A DNA stretch of 64,000 nt from Allomesorhizobium sp043769475 (GCF_043769475.1 NZ_CP171729.1:3596001-3660000); one strand, 5' to 3'. Shown: positions 45,446 through 54,179, numbered from the stretch's first letter. The notes: a model not told the origin generated them from the sequence alone. A program made the numbers and translations.

Positions 45446-46384
45446 TCACCACACCCACTCGCCCTTGCCGAGCACAGTTACCGCCTCGATGATCCGGCCA
45501 AAGCTGGCGCGGGCCCGCGCAGCCGTATGCCGCGCCCTGAGATAGCCGTGCACCAGCCCCGGCTCCTCATGCCACCACGCTTTGCCGCCCTCCGCCTGGA
45601 TGCGGCTGCCATAGGCTTCGCCGTCGGAGGATAGCGGATCGCACTCGGCGGTGATGATCACCGTCGGCGGCAGATTGGCGAATTCGGCGTCGGCGAGCGG
45701 CGCGAGCGTGATATCGCCGGTGCGGTCGACGCCCCCGGTGCGGATGTCCCGGTAAAAATCCAGGTCGCGCACGGTGAGCATCGGCGCTTCGGCATGGACC
45801 ACATAGGAGCCCTTCGAGGCGTCGCCACCTAGGCCCGGATAAATCAGCACCTGTCCGATCGGGTGGCGCTTATGGCCGCGCGTCGCGTGGCTGACCGCGG
45901 CCGCGAGATTGCCGCCGGCCGAATCGCCGCAAAGCAGAATCGCCTGGCTGTAGGTCGCCGCCGCCCACTCGAAGGCGCTGATCGCGTCGTCGAAGGCCGC
46001 CGGATGGACATGCTCCGGCGCCAGCCGGTAATCGACCGACACCACCTCATAGCCGCTGCCCGCGCACAATTCGGCGCAGACATCGTCATGGCTGTCGAGC
46101 CCGCCGAGGATGAACCCGCCGCCATGGAAATAAAGCACCATCGACGCCGCTTCCGGCGCGGCGGTGCGGTAGATGCGGATGGGAATCGCGTGGGTCGGCG
46201 TGCTGATCGCCGAATCTTCGGCCGCCGCGCCTTCGGGATAGCCGGCATGGAAACCCCGGCACATCGCATCATAATTCGCGCGATGATCGTCGATCGTCTC
46301 GCCGCCGGTGGGCGGGTAATAGGAATTGGTGCGCTCGATGAACGCCCAGGTCTCCGCATCGATCAGTTTCTCGTAATCGATCAT
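45446..46384 (-). CDS. Alpha/beta hydrolase (hormone-sensitive lipase-type esterase)
   Basis: 312 residues. The oxyanion motif HGGGF (in YFHGGGFILGG), the nucleophile in GDSAGGN, the acid in ECDPLSSDGEAY and the His in PGLVHGYLR give a complete HSL-family triad. Such enzymes cleave short-chain esters. No signal peptide. Start 46384 (MIDYEKL) is chosen; upstream residues in the frame look non-coding. It is the last gene of a minus-strand series with the carnitine-type genes; its role there is unknown. Confidence 0.88.
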   Translation of the reverse strand: MIDYEKLIDAETWAFIERTNSYYPPTGGETIDDHRANYDAMCRGFHAGYPEGAAAEDSAISTPTHAIPIRIYRTAAPEAASMVLYFHGGGFILGGLDSHDDVCAELCAGSGYEVVSVDYRLAPEHVHPAAFDDAISAFEWAAATYSQAILLCGDSAGGNLAAAVSHATRGHKRHPIGQVLIYPGLGGDASKGSYVVHAEAPMLTVRDLDFYRDIRTGGVDRTGDITLAPLADAEFANLPPTVIITAECDPLSSDGEAYGSRIQAEGGKAWWHEEPGLVHGYLRARHTAARARASFGRIIEAVTVLGKGEWVW

Positions 46385-46449
46385 GGCGATCGTTTGCCGA
46401 CTCCCTTGCACTTCAGTTGCGGCCGCCGACCTGTCTTCGACCTGGCGCC

Positions 46450-46800
46450 CTACGAGTTCGAAAATCGGTCGATCACCCAAAGCCACGTTCCGTCACCCTG
46501 GCGGCGGGCGACCTCAGCGCTGATGCTGCCGTCGGGAAAACGTGTAGAGGTGAGCGCCAAGTCTCCGCTGACGACGGCGGCGCGCTGCTCCCCGAGCTGG
46601 AACTTGCGCCCTGATGCGATGATCTCCGCAAAGAAGGTGCGGATTGAATCCTTCCCCTCCGTCAACCCATCGCCGCTGTCGATGATGGCGCCAGGTTCAT
46701 AGAGCGCCACCATTCCATCCAGATCACCGGCCCTCTGTCGCGTGACTAGAAAACGCTCAAGATCCTGCGGATCGTGAGCCGGCTCAGTTTCATCAGCCAC
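46450..46800 (-). CDS. SnoaL/NTF2-like protein
   Basis: 116 residues of the NTF2-like alpha+beta cone fold. Seen: DLERFLVTRQRAGDLDGMVALYEPGAII, then GKDSIRTFFAEIIASG and a C-terminal strand GTWLWVIDRFS, as in DUF4440/SnoaL_3 proteins. The start is a GTG at 46800 with AGGAG 6 bases upstream. Lies between the hydratase and esterase genes on the same strand. Such proteins may be enzymes or binding modules; function not assigned. Confidence 0.75.
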   Translation of the reverse strand: MADETEPAHDPQDLERFLVTRQRAGDLDGMVALYEPGAIIDSGDGLTEGKDSIRTFFAEIIASGRKFQLGEQRAAVVSGDLALTSTRFPDGSISAEVARRQGDGTWLWVIDRFSNS

Positions 46801-46828
46801 GGCGGCTCCTCTCGAAAACGATGGCGGC

Positions 46829-47611
46829 CTACCTGCCCTTCCAGACCGGATCGCGCTTCTCTGCAAACGCGCGAAATCCCTCCTGGTTGTCCTCCGACGC
46901 ATAAAGTTCGTCCACCGTGCGGAATTTGCGCTTGGTGATCCAGTTCATCGCGTCCTGGAATTCCATCGCCTCGGCGCGCCGCGCGACCTCCTTGATCGCG
47001 GCGAAGACCAGCGGCGGCCCGCCGGCGAGCAGGCGCGCGATCTCCCAGACGCGATCTTCCAGCTTCTCCTTCGGCAGCACCTCGTTGACCAGCCCCCAGC
47101 GATGCGCCTCCGCGACGTCCATCCAGCGCCCGGTCAGCAAAAGATCCATCGCGACATGATACGGAATGCGCTTCGGCAGCTTGACGGTCGCGGCATCCGC
47201 CAGCGTGCCAGCCTTGATCTCGGGCAGCGCAAAGCTCGAATGATCCGACGCATAGATCAGGTCGCAAGACAGCGCGAGTTCGAACCCGCCGCCGACCGCC
47301 ATGCCGTTGACGCAGGCGATCACCGGCTTGTTCATGTCGCGCAGTTCCTGCAGGCCGCCGAAGCCGCCGACCCCATAATCGCCATCGACCGCGTCGCCGC
47401 CGGCTGCAGCCTTCAAATCCCAGCCTGCGCTGAAAAACTTGTCGCCCGCGGTCTTCACGATGGCGACGCGCAGTTCCGGATCGTCGCGGAATGCCTGAAA
47501 GGTCTCGCCGAGCTTTCGCGACGTGGCCAGGTCGATTGCGTTGGCCTTCGGCCGGTCGAGCGTGACTTCGAAAACGCCGCCCTCGCGTCGGGTACAAATA
47601 ACGTCTGACAT
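46829..47611 (-). CDS. Enoyl-CoA hydratase/isomerase family protein (CaiD-like)
   Basis: Crotonase-fold enzyme, 260 residues. Oxyanion-hole strands are FFSAGWDLKAAA and NGMAVGGGFELALSCDLI; the likely catalytic Glu is in LPEIKAGT. The sequence style (TLDRPKANAIDLATS...) resembles CaiD, which hydrates crotonobetainyl-CoA to carnitinyl-CoA; this fits the acyl-CoA dehydrogenase, CoA synthetase and carnitine dehydrogenase genes upstream on the same strand. Start 47611 has GGGAGA upstream. The substrate is inferred from context. Confidence 0.88.
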   Translation of the reverse strand: MSDVICTRREGGVFEVTLDRPKANAIDLATSRKLGETFQAFRDDPELRVAIVKTAGDKFFSAGWDLKAAAGGDAVDGDYGVGGFGGLQELRDMNKPVIACVNGMAVGGGFELALSCDLIYASDHSSFALPEIKAGTLADAATVKLPKRIPYHVAMDLLLTGRWMDVAEAHRWGLVNEVLPKEKLEDRVWEIARLLAGGPPLVFAAIKEVARRAEAMEFQDAMNWITKRKFRTVDELYASEDNQEGFRAFAEKRDPVWKGR

Positions 47612-47639
47612 CAATTCTCTCCCTTGGCGCTAACCTGCG

Positions 47640-47820
47640 CGACTCCCTCCCCTTGCGGGGAGGGTGGCTTCCCCGGGTCTTGCCTTCGGCAAGCCCAAGG
47701 ACAGGCTCCGGGCCGGGTGGGGGTGGCGCAGAATACTGTGTCGGCGCAGAACCGAGCGCTTCGTCTCCACCCCCCCTCCGTCGCCTCCGGCGACACCTCC
47801 CCCGCAAGGGGGAGGAGGGC
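47640..47820. repeat. Palindromic repeat at the 3' end of the acyl-CoA synthetase gene
   Basis: Arms CCCTCCCCTTGCGGGGAGGG (left) and CTCCCCCGCAAGGGGGAGGA (right) with inner hairpins, including CTTGCCTTCGGCAAG and GTCGCCTCCGGCGAC. It abuts the last recognisable codons of the ATP-grasp half (ALMMM, 47823-47837) and removes any normal stop there. Spacer to the hydratase gene. Confidence 0.8.
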
Positions 47821-50020
47821 GCCATCATCATCAGCGCATCGGCAATCCACGCGCCCTTGCCCTCGCAGCAAACGATCAGCGGGTTGATATCCAGCTCCTC
47901 GATCTTATCCGAGTTTTCCAGCACAAACGCCGCGATCCCCAGAATAGCCTCGATCGCCGCGTCGAGATCGGCCTTCGGCCTCCCCCGATAGCCATCCAGC
48001 AGCGGAAACAGTTTTAGGCCGCGCAGCTCCGCCTCGATATCTCCGCGCGTCGCCGGCAGCATCAGCGTTGCGGAATCCTTCAGCAACTCCACCAGCACGC
48101 CCCCAGAGCCGATGGTCATGACCGGACCGAATATCGGGTCGCGCGTGAAGCCGACGATGAGTTCGGCGACCCCGCCCTGCACCATGCGCTCGACATAGAG
48201 GCCAATGCCGAGCGTCAACAGCGCCGCGGCCGCCGCCTGTACCTCTTCGGCGGATTTCAGGTTGAGCCTGACTGCGCCCAGTTCGCTCTTGTGGGCAACG
48301 CCCAGCGCCTTGAGCGCGGCCGGGAAACCGATTTGCTCGGCGGCGGCAACGGCTTCCTCGGCCGTAGCAGCGCGGCAGCCAGGCGGGACCGGAAGGTTTG
48401 TCTGGATGAGCAGGGCTTTGGCCTCGGCTTCGTCGAGTGTGAAAGCCCCCCTCACCGTCTCGGGCTCCGCCCGAGCCACCTCTCCCCACTCCGTGAGGGC
48501 GAGGAACTGCCACTCGCGAAGGCCTCGACGGACTGGGTTCCTCTCCCCCGGGCAGGGGGAGAGGTGGTTTGCGAAGCAAACCGGTGAGGGGGTGTTTTGA
48601 ACATATCCGCCGTCGCAATCGGCTGAGCCACTGCCGCTTTCCACCTCTCCCCGATAAACGCCGCCGCCTCGACCGCTTCCATCGCTTCGACGATCCCGTG
48701 CAACGGCACGATGCCGCGCCGGAAAAGCTCGGCGGCATGCTCTTCCGGCAGGTTTTCCAGCATCGAGGCGACGATCGCGCCGCGCGCGCCATTGGTCTTC
48801 AGCGCAGCCTCGAATGCCCGCACGGTGGGCCACCAATCGGCGTCGGAGCAGCGGTCGTTGCGCGGAAAATCCAGCACCAGCATGTTGAAATCGAACCCGC
48901 CGGAGACCATCGCCGTGAAGGTGTCGGTCATCGCCGGTTCGTTGTTCCAGATGAAGGTGTGGTAATCGAGCGGATTGGCGACTGCCACCAGAGGGCCGAG
49001 TGTCGATTTCACATGCGCCCGGTGCGCCTCGGTGAGGGCGGGGAAACGGACTTTTCGCCCTTCGGCGGTGTCGGCCATCACCGAAGCCTCTCCGCCGGAA
49101 CAGCTCATCGAGGAAAGCGCGTAGCCGGAAAGCGGGCCGCCGGCATGCAGCAGCTTCAGTGTTTCGAGGAAGGCCGGGATCGAACCGGCCCGCGCAATGC
49201 CGAGCCGCTTGAGGAAGGCTTCGCTAGCCGCGTCCGACCCGGCGAGCGAAGCCGTATGCGAGATCGTGGCGGCCCGCGCCTGCTCCGACCGCCCAACCTT
49301 CATCGCCACGATCGGCTTGTTCAGCTCCCGCGCCCTGGCCGCCAGCCGTTCGAAACCAGCGGCTGAATCGAAACCTTCAATGTGCAGGCCGAGGCAGGAG
49401 ACGCGGTCGTCCTCGATCAGGCCGAGCGCCATTTCGGACAAGCCAGTCTGTGCCTGGTTGCCGGCCGTCATCAGGAAGGAGATCGGCAGGCCGCGCTTCT
49501 GCATGGTGAGATTGCAGGCGATGTTGGACGACTGCGTGATGATCGCCGCACCGCGCGTACCAGGCTCCAATCGCCGGCCGCCATGTTGGTCCGGCCACAG
49601 CAGCGCGCCGTCGGCATAGTTGATAAGGCCGTAGCAGTTAGGTCCAATGACCGGCATGTCGCCGGCTGCTTCGACCAGTTCGGTCTGCAGCCGGTCGCCG
49701 TCCTCGTCATCGGCGCCGGCCTCGCGAAAACCGGCGGCGAAGCAGATCGCGCCGCCCGCCCGGCGCGCCGCAAGCTCGCACACGACATCTATTGTGGCGA
49801 AACGGTTGACGCCGATGAACACCGCATCCGGAGAGCCCGGCAGGTCGGCGACCGAGCGGTAGGCCTTCACGCCCTCGATTTCGTCCTTCTTCGGATGCAC
49901 CGGCCAAATGTCACCGGGAAAGCTCATCTTCAGCGACTGCCTGACGACATTGGTGGCGAACGCGCCGCCGCCGATCACGGCGATGGATTTCGGACGCAGC
50001 AGGCGTTCAAGACGGTGCAT
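47820..50020 (-). pseudogene. ADP-forming acyl-CoA synthetase (acetate-CoA ligase family), split by a repeat insertion
   Basis: Activates an acid as its CoA thioester. The N-terminal part (ATG 50020, MHRLERLLRPKSIAVIGG) has the CoA-binding domain, the phosphohistidine region (ATISHTASLAGSD) and ligase domains up to about 48600. The ATP-grasp part (FTLDEAEAKALLIQ..., HKSELGAVRLNLKS, ELDINPLIV) runs from about 48440 to 47820 in another frame. Between them lies the repeat at 48447-48593. The first frame reads 45 residues into the repeat and stops at 48452; the second has no good start and no stop at its natural end. The family is normally one chain of about 700 residues. Context suggests gamma-butyrobetaine or carnitine as substrate. 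Activity is doubtful unless the parts are made separately. Confidence 0.85.
48447..48593. repeat. Palindromic repeat inserted inside the acyl-CoA synthetase gene
   Basis: Ends are inverted (CCCCCTCACCG at about 48449-48459, CGGTGAGGGGG at 48581-48591), with inner hairpins such as CTCGGGCTCCGCCCGAG and TTTGCGAAGCAAA. It separates the CoA-ligase and ATP-grasp halves and shifts the frame. A different subfamily from the xdhC repeat but the same general type. Confidence 0.85.
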
Positions 50021-50031
50021 GGCATGCGCCT

Positions 50032-50163
50032 CCCCTTCTCCCCTTGTGGGAGAAGGTGTCGCCGAAGGCGACGGATGAGGGGTGTTGGACGGAGTGCCAG
50101 GCTGGAGCACCCTTCATCCGACCTCGCTTCGCTCGGCCACCTTCTCCCACAAGGGGAGAAGGG
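50032..50163. repeat. Palindromic repeat between acyl-CoA dehydrogenase and acyl-CoA synthetase genes
   Basis: Arms CCTTCTCCCCTTGTGGGAGAAGG on the left and CCTTCTCCCACAAGGGGAGAAGG on the right are inverted copies and each is itself a hairpin. The middle holds GGATGAGGGGTGTTGGACGG and CACCCTTCATCCG. About 130 bases; fills the spacer. Confidence 0.85.
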
Positions 50164-50179
50164 AAATCCAGGTCCACCA

Positions 50180-51343
50180 TCATCCCCCCACCGCCCTCAG
50201 CATCGCCCGCGAAATAATATGCCGCTGGATCTCGCTGGTGCCCTCCCAGATCCGCTCCACGCGCGCGTCGCGCCAAATGCGCTCCAGCGGCAGATCGTCC
50301 ATGAGGCCCATGCCGCCATGTATTTGGATCGCCTCGTCGGCGACGAAGGCAAGCATCTCCGTGGCTTTCAGCTTGGCCATCGCCATGTCCTGGTCGGTGA
50401 CGGTGCCCTGGTCGTATTTCCAGCCGGCTTCGAAAACCATCAGGTCGGCGGCCTTCAATTCGGTCGCCATGTCGGCGAGCTTGAACGACACACCCTGGAA
50501 CTTGCCGATCTGCTGGCCGAACTGCTCTCGGTTCGCGGCATATTCGACGGCATGGCCGAGCGCGCGTTCGGCGCGGCCGAGACAGGTCGCGGCAACCTGC
50601 AGCCGCGTCGCGCCCAGCCAGGAATTGGCGACCTCAAAACCCTTGTGAACCTCGCCGAGCACTTGTTCCTTCGGCAGCCGGCAATCGTCGAATTCGAGGA
50701 TCGAATTGGTATAGCCGCGATGCGAGACGTTGCGGTAGCCCTCGCGCACGGTGAAACCGGGCGTGCCCTTGTCGACGAAGAAGGCGGTGATCTTCTTGCG
50801 CTTGCCGTGCGGCGAATCTTCCTCCCCCGACGCCATGAACACGATGGCGAAATCGGCGATATCGGCGTGGGAGATAAAATGCTTGGTGCCGTTGAGCACC
50901 CAGTCGTCGCCGTCCTGAACGGCAGTCGCATTCATGCCGCGCAGGTCGGAACCGGCGCCGGGTTCGGTCATCGCCAGGCAGTCGGATTTCTCGCCTCTAA
51001 CACATGGGAAGAGATATTTTTCGCGCTGTTCCGGCGTGCCGGCCAAAAGTATGTTCGAAGGCCGCGCCACGCAGGTCCAATGCAGCGCATAATTGGCGCG
51101 GCCGAGCTCCTTCTCGTAGAGCAGCCAAGTCACCGTATCGAGCCCGGCGCCGCCGACGTCTTCGGGCATGTTGGCCGCATAAAGCCCGGCCTCGATCGCC
51201 TTTGCTTTCAGCTCATCGATCAGCTCGCGTCGCAGAACGCCGGCCCGCTCCACCTCCGCCTCATGCGGATAAAGCTCGTTCTCGACAAAGGCGCGGGTCG
51301 TGTCGACGATGAGCCGCTGTTCTTCCGATAGGCCGAAATCCAT
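50180..51343 (-). CDS. Acyl-CoA dehydrogenase (CaiA/gamma-butyrobetainyl-CoA dehydrogenase-like)
   Basis: FAD enzyme introducing a 2,3-double bond into an acyl-CoA, 387 residues. Signatures: CLAMTEPGAGSDLRGM (FAD/substrate), WVLNGTKHFISHADIADF, and the C-terminal IQIHGGMGLMDDLPLERIWRDARVERIWEGTSEIQRHII with the catalytic-base Glu in the last block. Start 51343 has AGGTGA at proper spacing; an in-frame GTG two codons upstream is too close. Between carnitine dehydrogenase and CoA-synthetase genes, so gamma-butyrobetainyl-CoA to crotonobetainyl-CoA is the suggested step. Confidence 0.9.
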   Translation of the reverse strand: MDFGLSEEQRLIVDTTRAFVENELYPHEAEVERAGVLRRELIDELKAKAIEAGLYAANMPEDVGGAGLDTVTWLLYEKELGRANYALHWTCVARPSNILLAGTPEQREKYLFPCVRGEKSDCLAMTEPGAGSDLRGMNATAVQDGDDWVLNGTKHFISHADIADFAIVFMASGEEDSPHGKRKKITAFFVDKGTPGFTVREGYRNVSHRGYTNSILEFDDCRLPKEQVLGEVHKGFEVANSWLGATRLQVAATCLGRAERALGHAVEYAANREQFGQQIGKFQGVSFKLADMATELKAADLMVFEAGWKYDQGTVTDQDMAMAKLKATEMLAFVADEAIQIHGGMGLMDDLPLERIWRDARVERIWEGTSEIQRHIISRAMLRAVGG

Positions 51344-51380
51344 GTTCACATCACCTGTTGCGAGGTTGACCGGTGCGTTG

Positions 51381-51553
51381 TGCGTCCTTCGACAAGCTCA
51401 GGATGAGGGAGGCTGGTGCCAACCTCAACGGCAAGGCCGGGCACCACCGGCCTCACCATTTCGCTGGCCTCTCAGGATGAGGCAGGTCTGCACCCAACCT
51501 TAATATGCTGGCCAGCACCAGCCTCCCTCATCCTGAGCTTGTCGAAGGACGCA
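51381..51553. repeat. Palindromic repeat with perfect 39-bp inverted arms
   Basis: Arms at 51381-51419 and 51515-51553 are perfect inverted copies, beginning TGCGTCCTTCGACAAGCTCA. Similar to the repeat at 21502-21667 (CCTTCGA...CAGGATGAGG core). The middle holds another partial copy (CTCAGGATGAGGCAGG). It lies between the acyl-CoA dehydrogenase start and the carnitine dehydrogenase stop, 12 bases from the latter. Confidence 0.9.
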
Positions 51554-51564
51554 CGACCACCGCC

Positions 51565-52627
51565 TCAGCCCTTCTTTTTCTTCAACTTCCCCGCCTTGGC
51601 CTTCTCCGCAGCCTTCGACCCAGGCTTCTTCGCCAGCTTCGCCAGCCGCTTGGTATAGTCGTTATGCAGCGCGCCGGCGCCCCAGCCCTTGCCCTTGTTC
51701 TGTTTGCCCAGCGCATCCATGATCGCGACCAGATTGTCGTCGCGGATTTTTTTCGAGCTCGCGGATCGACAGGCCGTGCGCCTGGTCGTCCGATTGCGTC
51801 GCGATGAGATCGACCAGCTCGTCGTTGAATTCCGGCACGTCCATCAGCTTGGTCCACGGCCATTTCAGGCACGGCCCGAACTGCGCCATGAAATGGCGCA
51901 TGCCGGCCTCGCCGCCCGCCACGCGATAGACCTGGAACATGCCCATCTGGGCCCAGCGCAGGCCGAAGCCGTAGCGCATGATGTCATCGAGTTCCTCGAC
52001 GGTGCAGATGCCGTCCTTGATCAGCCACAGCGCCTCGCGCCATGCCGCTTCGAGCAGGCGGTCGCCGACGAAGGCCTCGATCTCCTTGCGGATCACCACC
52101 GGCTTCATGCCGATCGAGGCGTACATTTCCTTGGCGACTTCGATCGCCTCCGGCAGCGTGTCCTTGCCGCCGACGATCTCGACCAGCGGCAGCAGATAGA
52201 CCGGGTTGAAAGGATGGCCGACGACCAGCCGCTCCGGATATTTCATGGCGGTCTGCATGTCCGACGGTTTGATGCCGGAAGTCGATGAGCCGACGATGGC
52301 GTTGACCGGCGCGTGCGCGTCGATCTCGGCCAGCACCTTGTGCTTCAGGTCCAGCCGCTCCGGCACGCTTTCCTGAATGAAGTCGGCATCGGCCACCGCT
52401 TCCGCGATGGTCTTGGCGAAGGTCAGCTTCCCCTCTTTCGGCAGCCCATCCGGCAGCATCTGCCTGTAGGCCCGGCGCGCGCCCTTCATCACCTCGCCGA
52501 CCTTTCGCGACGCTTCCGGGTCGGGATCGTAGATCGAGACGTCGATGCCGTTGAGCAGCAGCCGCGCCACCCACCCCGCGCCGATGACCCCGCCACCTAT
52601 GGCTGCGGCCTTGCCGATGATGCTCAT
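51565..52627 (-). pseudogene. L-carnitine dehydrogenase, frameshifted near the C-terminus
   Basis: NAD-dependent oxidation of L-carnitine to 3-dehydrocarnitine. From ATG 52627 the protein follows the 3-hydroxyacyl-CoA dehydrogenase fold: AAIGGGVIGAGWV (NAD), QESVPERLDLKHKVLAEID, SSTSGIKPSDMQ, VGHPFNPVYLLPLVEIVGG, and the C-terminal domain with EAFVGDRLLEAAWREALWL. In RELEK the coding strand has seven A (51747-51753); with six, the frame continues IRDDNLVAIMDALG to a Lys-rich end at 51565, giving 353 residues. As written, the frame changes after about 291 residues into an unrelated tail. The gene overlaps the HD-domain gene by ATGA. Homopolymer error is quite possible, so the gene may be intact. 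Confidence 0.85.
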
Positions 52628-53247
52628 GCAGATGCTCTTTGTCTGGCGATTTCGGGGTTGACGAGCGGCACGCGCTCGCCGGGTCGGATGACGGCCGGAT
52701 CGTAGGCTTTTCGTGAAAACACCTCGATCACGAACGGACGGAAGAACTCGATCGGCAGGGTGTCGTAATCCGGATCGAAGCTCGACTGGTCCCAGCGCTC
52801 GCAGAACTGGTCGCAATCGTCGAAATAGGCATGCCCCGCAAACCTGTCGCGCGCATGCGGATTGCCGCCGAGATGGTGCGCGTAATAGAGGCGCTGGAAA
52901 TCGCCGTGCTTCTCGACCGTCCAGAAGCATTGCTCGCGCACGAACGGCTTCACAATCGCCGCGGCATATTCGTCGTGATTGTAGGGTGCGTAGATGTCGC
53001 CGATGTCGTGCAGGAGCGCGCAGGCTATCCAGTCCGTATCGGCGCCGTCGCGAAAAGCGCGGGTCGCCGCCTGCAGCGAATGGCCCAGCCGCGTGATCTT
53101 GTAGCCGGACAGGCCCTCGTCCAGTTGCACCAGCGCATCGAGCAGCCGGTTGCCGGTCTTCGCGGCATATTCGGTCTCATGCGCAGTCAGGAATTCGTAC
53201 TCCTCGCGCGTGCCGTCCTTCATCGCCGTGAACTTGACCGTTTTCAT
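52624..53247 (-). CDS. HD-domain protein (PhnZ/TmpB-like fold) in the carnitine operon
   Basis: 207 residues. An HD-type metal site is visible: H in GHSLQAA, HD in ALLHDIGDIY, further His in YNHDEYAA and VEKHGDF. This resembles mixed-valent di-iron oxygenases (PhnZ, TmpB) more than nucleotide phosphohydrolases; I judge this by eye. It sits exactly between the BKACE and carnitine dehydrogenase genes, overlapping the latter, where other bacteria keep the betainyl-CoA thioesterase. Function is not established. No signal peptide. Confidence 0.78.
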   Translation of the reverse strand: MKTVKFTAMKDGTREEYEFLTAHETEYAAKTGNRLLDALVQLDEGLSGYKITRLGHSLQAATRAFRDGADTDWIACALLHDIGDIYAPYNHDEYAAAIVKPFVREQCFWTVEKHGDFQRLYYAHHLGGNPHARDRFAGHAYFDDCDQFCERWDQSSFDPDYDTLPIEFFRPFVIEVFSRKAYDPAVIRPGERVPLVNPEIARQRASA

Positions 53248-53258
53248 CGATGCCTCCT

Positions 53259-54179
53259 TCAAGCGGCAGCGAGCGGCGGGCGCTTGGTGAGGTTGAGCTT
53301 CTTGCGCACCTCGTCGGGGCCGATCACCCGCGCGCCCATGCTCTCGACGATGGTCACGGCGCGCTCGACCAGCTGCGCGTTGGTCGCCAGCACACCCTTG
53401 TCGAGCCACAGATTGTCCTCGAGTCCGACGCGAACATTGCCGCCGGCGAGCACTGCCGCCGCGACATAAGCCATCTCGTTTCGGCCGAGCGAGAATGCGG
53501 ACCATGTCCAATCCGACGGCACGTTGTTGACCATCGCCATGAAGGTGTTGAGATCGTCCGGCGCACCCCATGGCACGCCCATGCAAAGCTGCACCAGCGC
53601 ATCCGGCTTGAGCACACCTTCGCTTACCAGTTGCTTGGCGAACCACAGATGCCCGGTATCGAAAGCCTCGATCTCCGGTTTGACGCCCAGCGCCGTCATC
53701 ATGCCGCCCATGGCGCGCAGCATGCCCGGCGTGTTGGTCATCACATAATCCGCTTCGTTGAAGTTCATGGTGCCGCAATCGAGCGTGCAGATTTCCGGCA
53801 GGCACTGGCGCACATGCTCCATGCGATTGGCCGCGCTGCCCATGTCGGTCCCCTGCTCCTTCAAAGGCAGCGGCGCCTCGGGCGGACCGAACACCATGTC
53901 GCCGCCCATGCCGGCGGTCAGGTTCAGGACGACATCGACCTTGGCGTCGCGGATGCGCTCCGTGACCTCGCGATAGAGATGGACGTCGCGGCGCGGCTTG
54001 CCGGTTTCGGGATCGCGCACATGGCAATGGACGATCGCGGCGCCGGCCTTTGCGGCGTCGATCGCCGCGTCTGCGATTTGCTTTGGCGAGCGCGGCACAT
54101 GCGGGCTGCGGTCCTGTGTCCCGCCCGAGCCGGTCACGGCGCAGGTAATGAAGACCTCGCGGTTCATGGCTAGCGGCAT
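53259..54179 (-). CDS. BKACE-family beta-keto acid cleavage enzyme (dehydrocarnitine cleavage)
   Basis: Zinc TIM-barrel enzyme that uses acetyl-CoA to split a beta-keto acid; with 3-dehydrocarnitine it gives betainyl-CoA and acetoacetate. 306 residues. Metal His are in VHCHVRDP; the middle has LNLTAGMGGD, TLDCGTMNF and EAFDTGHLWFA, then VRVGLEDNLW with the catalytic Glu-Asp, as in DUF849 proteins. Start 54179 has GGGAGAGA upstream. First gene of the operon, divergent from the GlxA-type regulator. The substrate is inferred from the carnitine dehydrogenase next to it. Confidence 0.9.
   Translation of the reverse strand: MPLAMNREVFITCAVTGSGGTQDRSPHVPRSPKQIADAAIDAAKAGAAIVHCHVRDPETGKPRRDVHLYREVTERIRDAKVDVVLNLTAGMGGDMVFGPPEAPLPLKEQGTDMGSAANRMEHVRQCLPEICTLDCGTMNFNEADYVMTNTPGMLRAMGGMMTALGVKPEIEAFDTGHLWFAKQLVSEGVLKPDALVQLCMGVPWGAPDDLNTFMAMVNNVPSDWTWSAFSLGRNEMAYVAAAVLAGGNVRVGLEDNLWLDKGVLATNAQLVERAVTIVESMGARVIGPDEVRKKLNLTKRPPLAAA

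Noticed and set aside
44946..45458. Minus-strand frame of 170 codons in the GH16-esterase gap
   Set aside because: Arg/Cys/Pro-rich, no ribosome site or pattern; judged non-coding.
46384..46486. Longer start for the esterase at 46486
   Set aside because: The added residues overlap the NTF2-like gene end and lack esterase similarity; ATG 46384 gives the normal N-terminus.
46746..48836. A 696-codon open frame covering the ATP-grasp part and all of the hydratase gene
   Set aside because: Only its first half (to about 47820) has protein similarity; the rest is an out-of-frame, Arg-rich reading of the repeat and of the hydratase gene.
49382..51331. Long plus-strand open frame opposite the acyl-CoA synthetase and dehydrogenase genes
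   Set aside because: His/Arg-rich antisense shadow typical of GC-rich DNA; both minus-strand genes are well supported.
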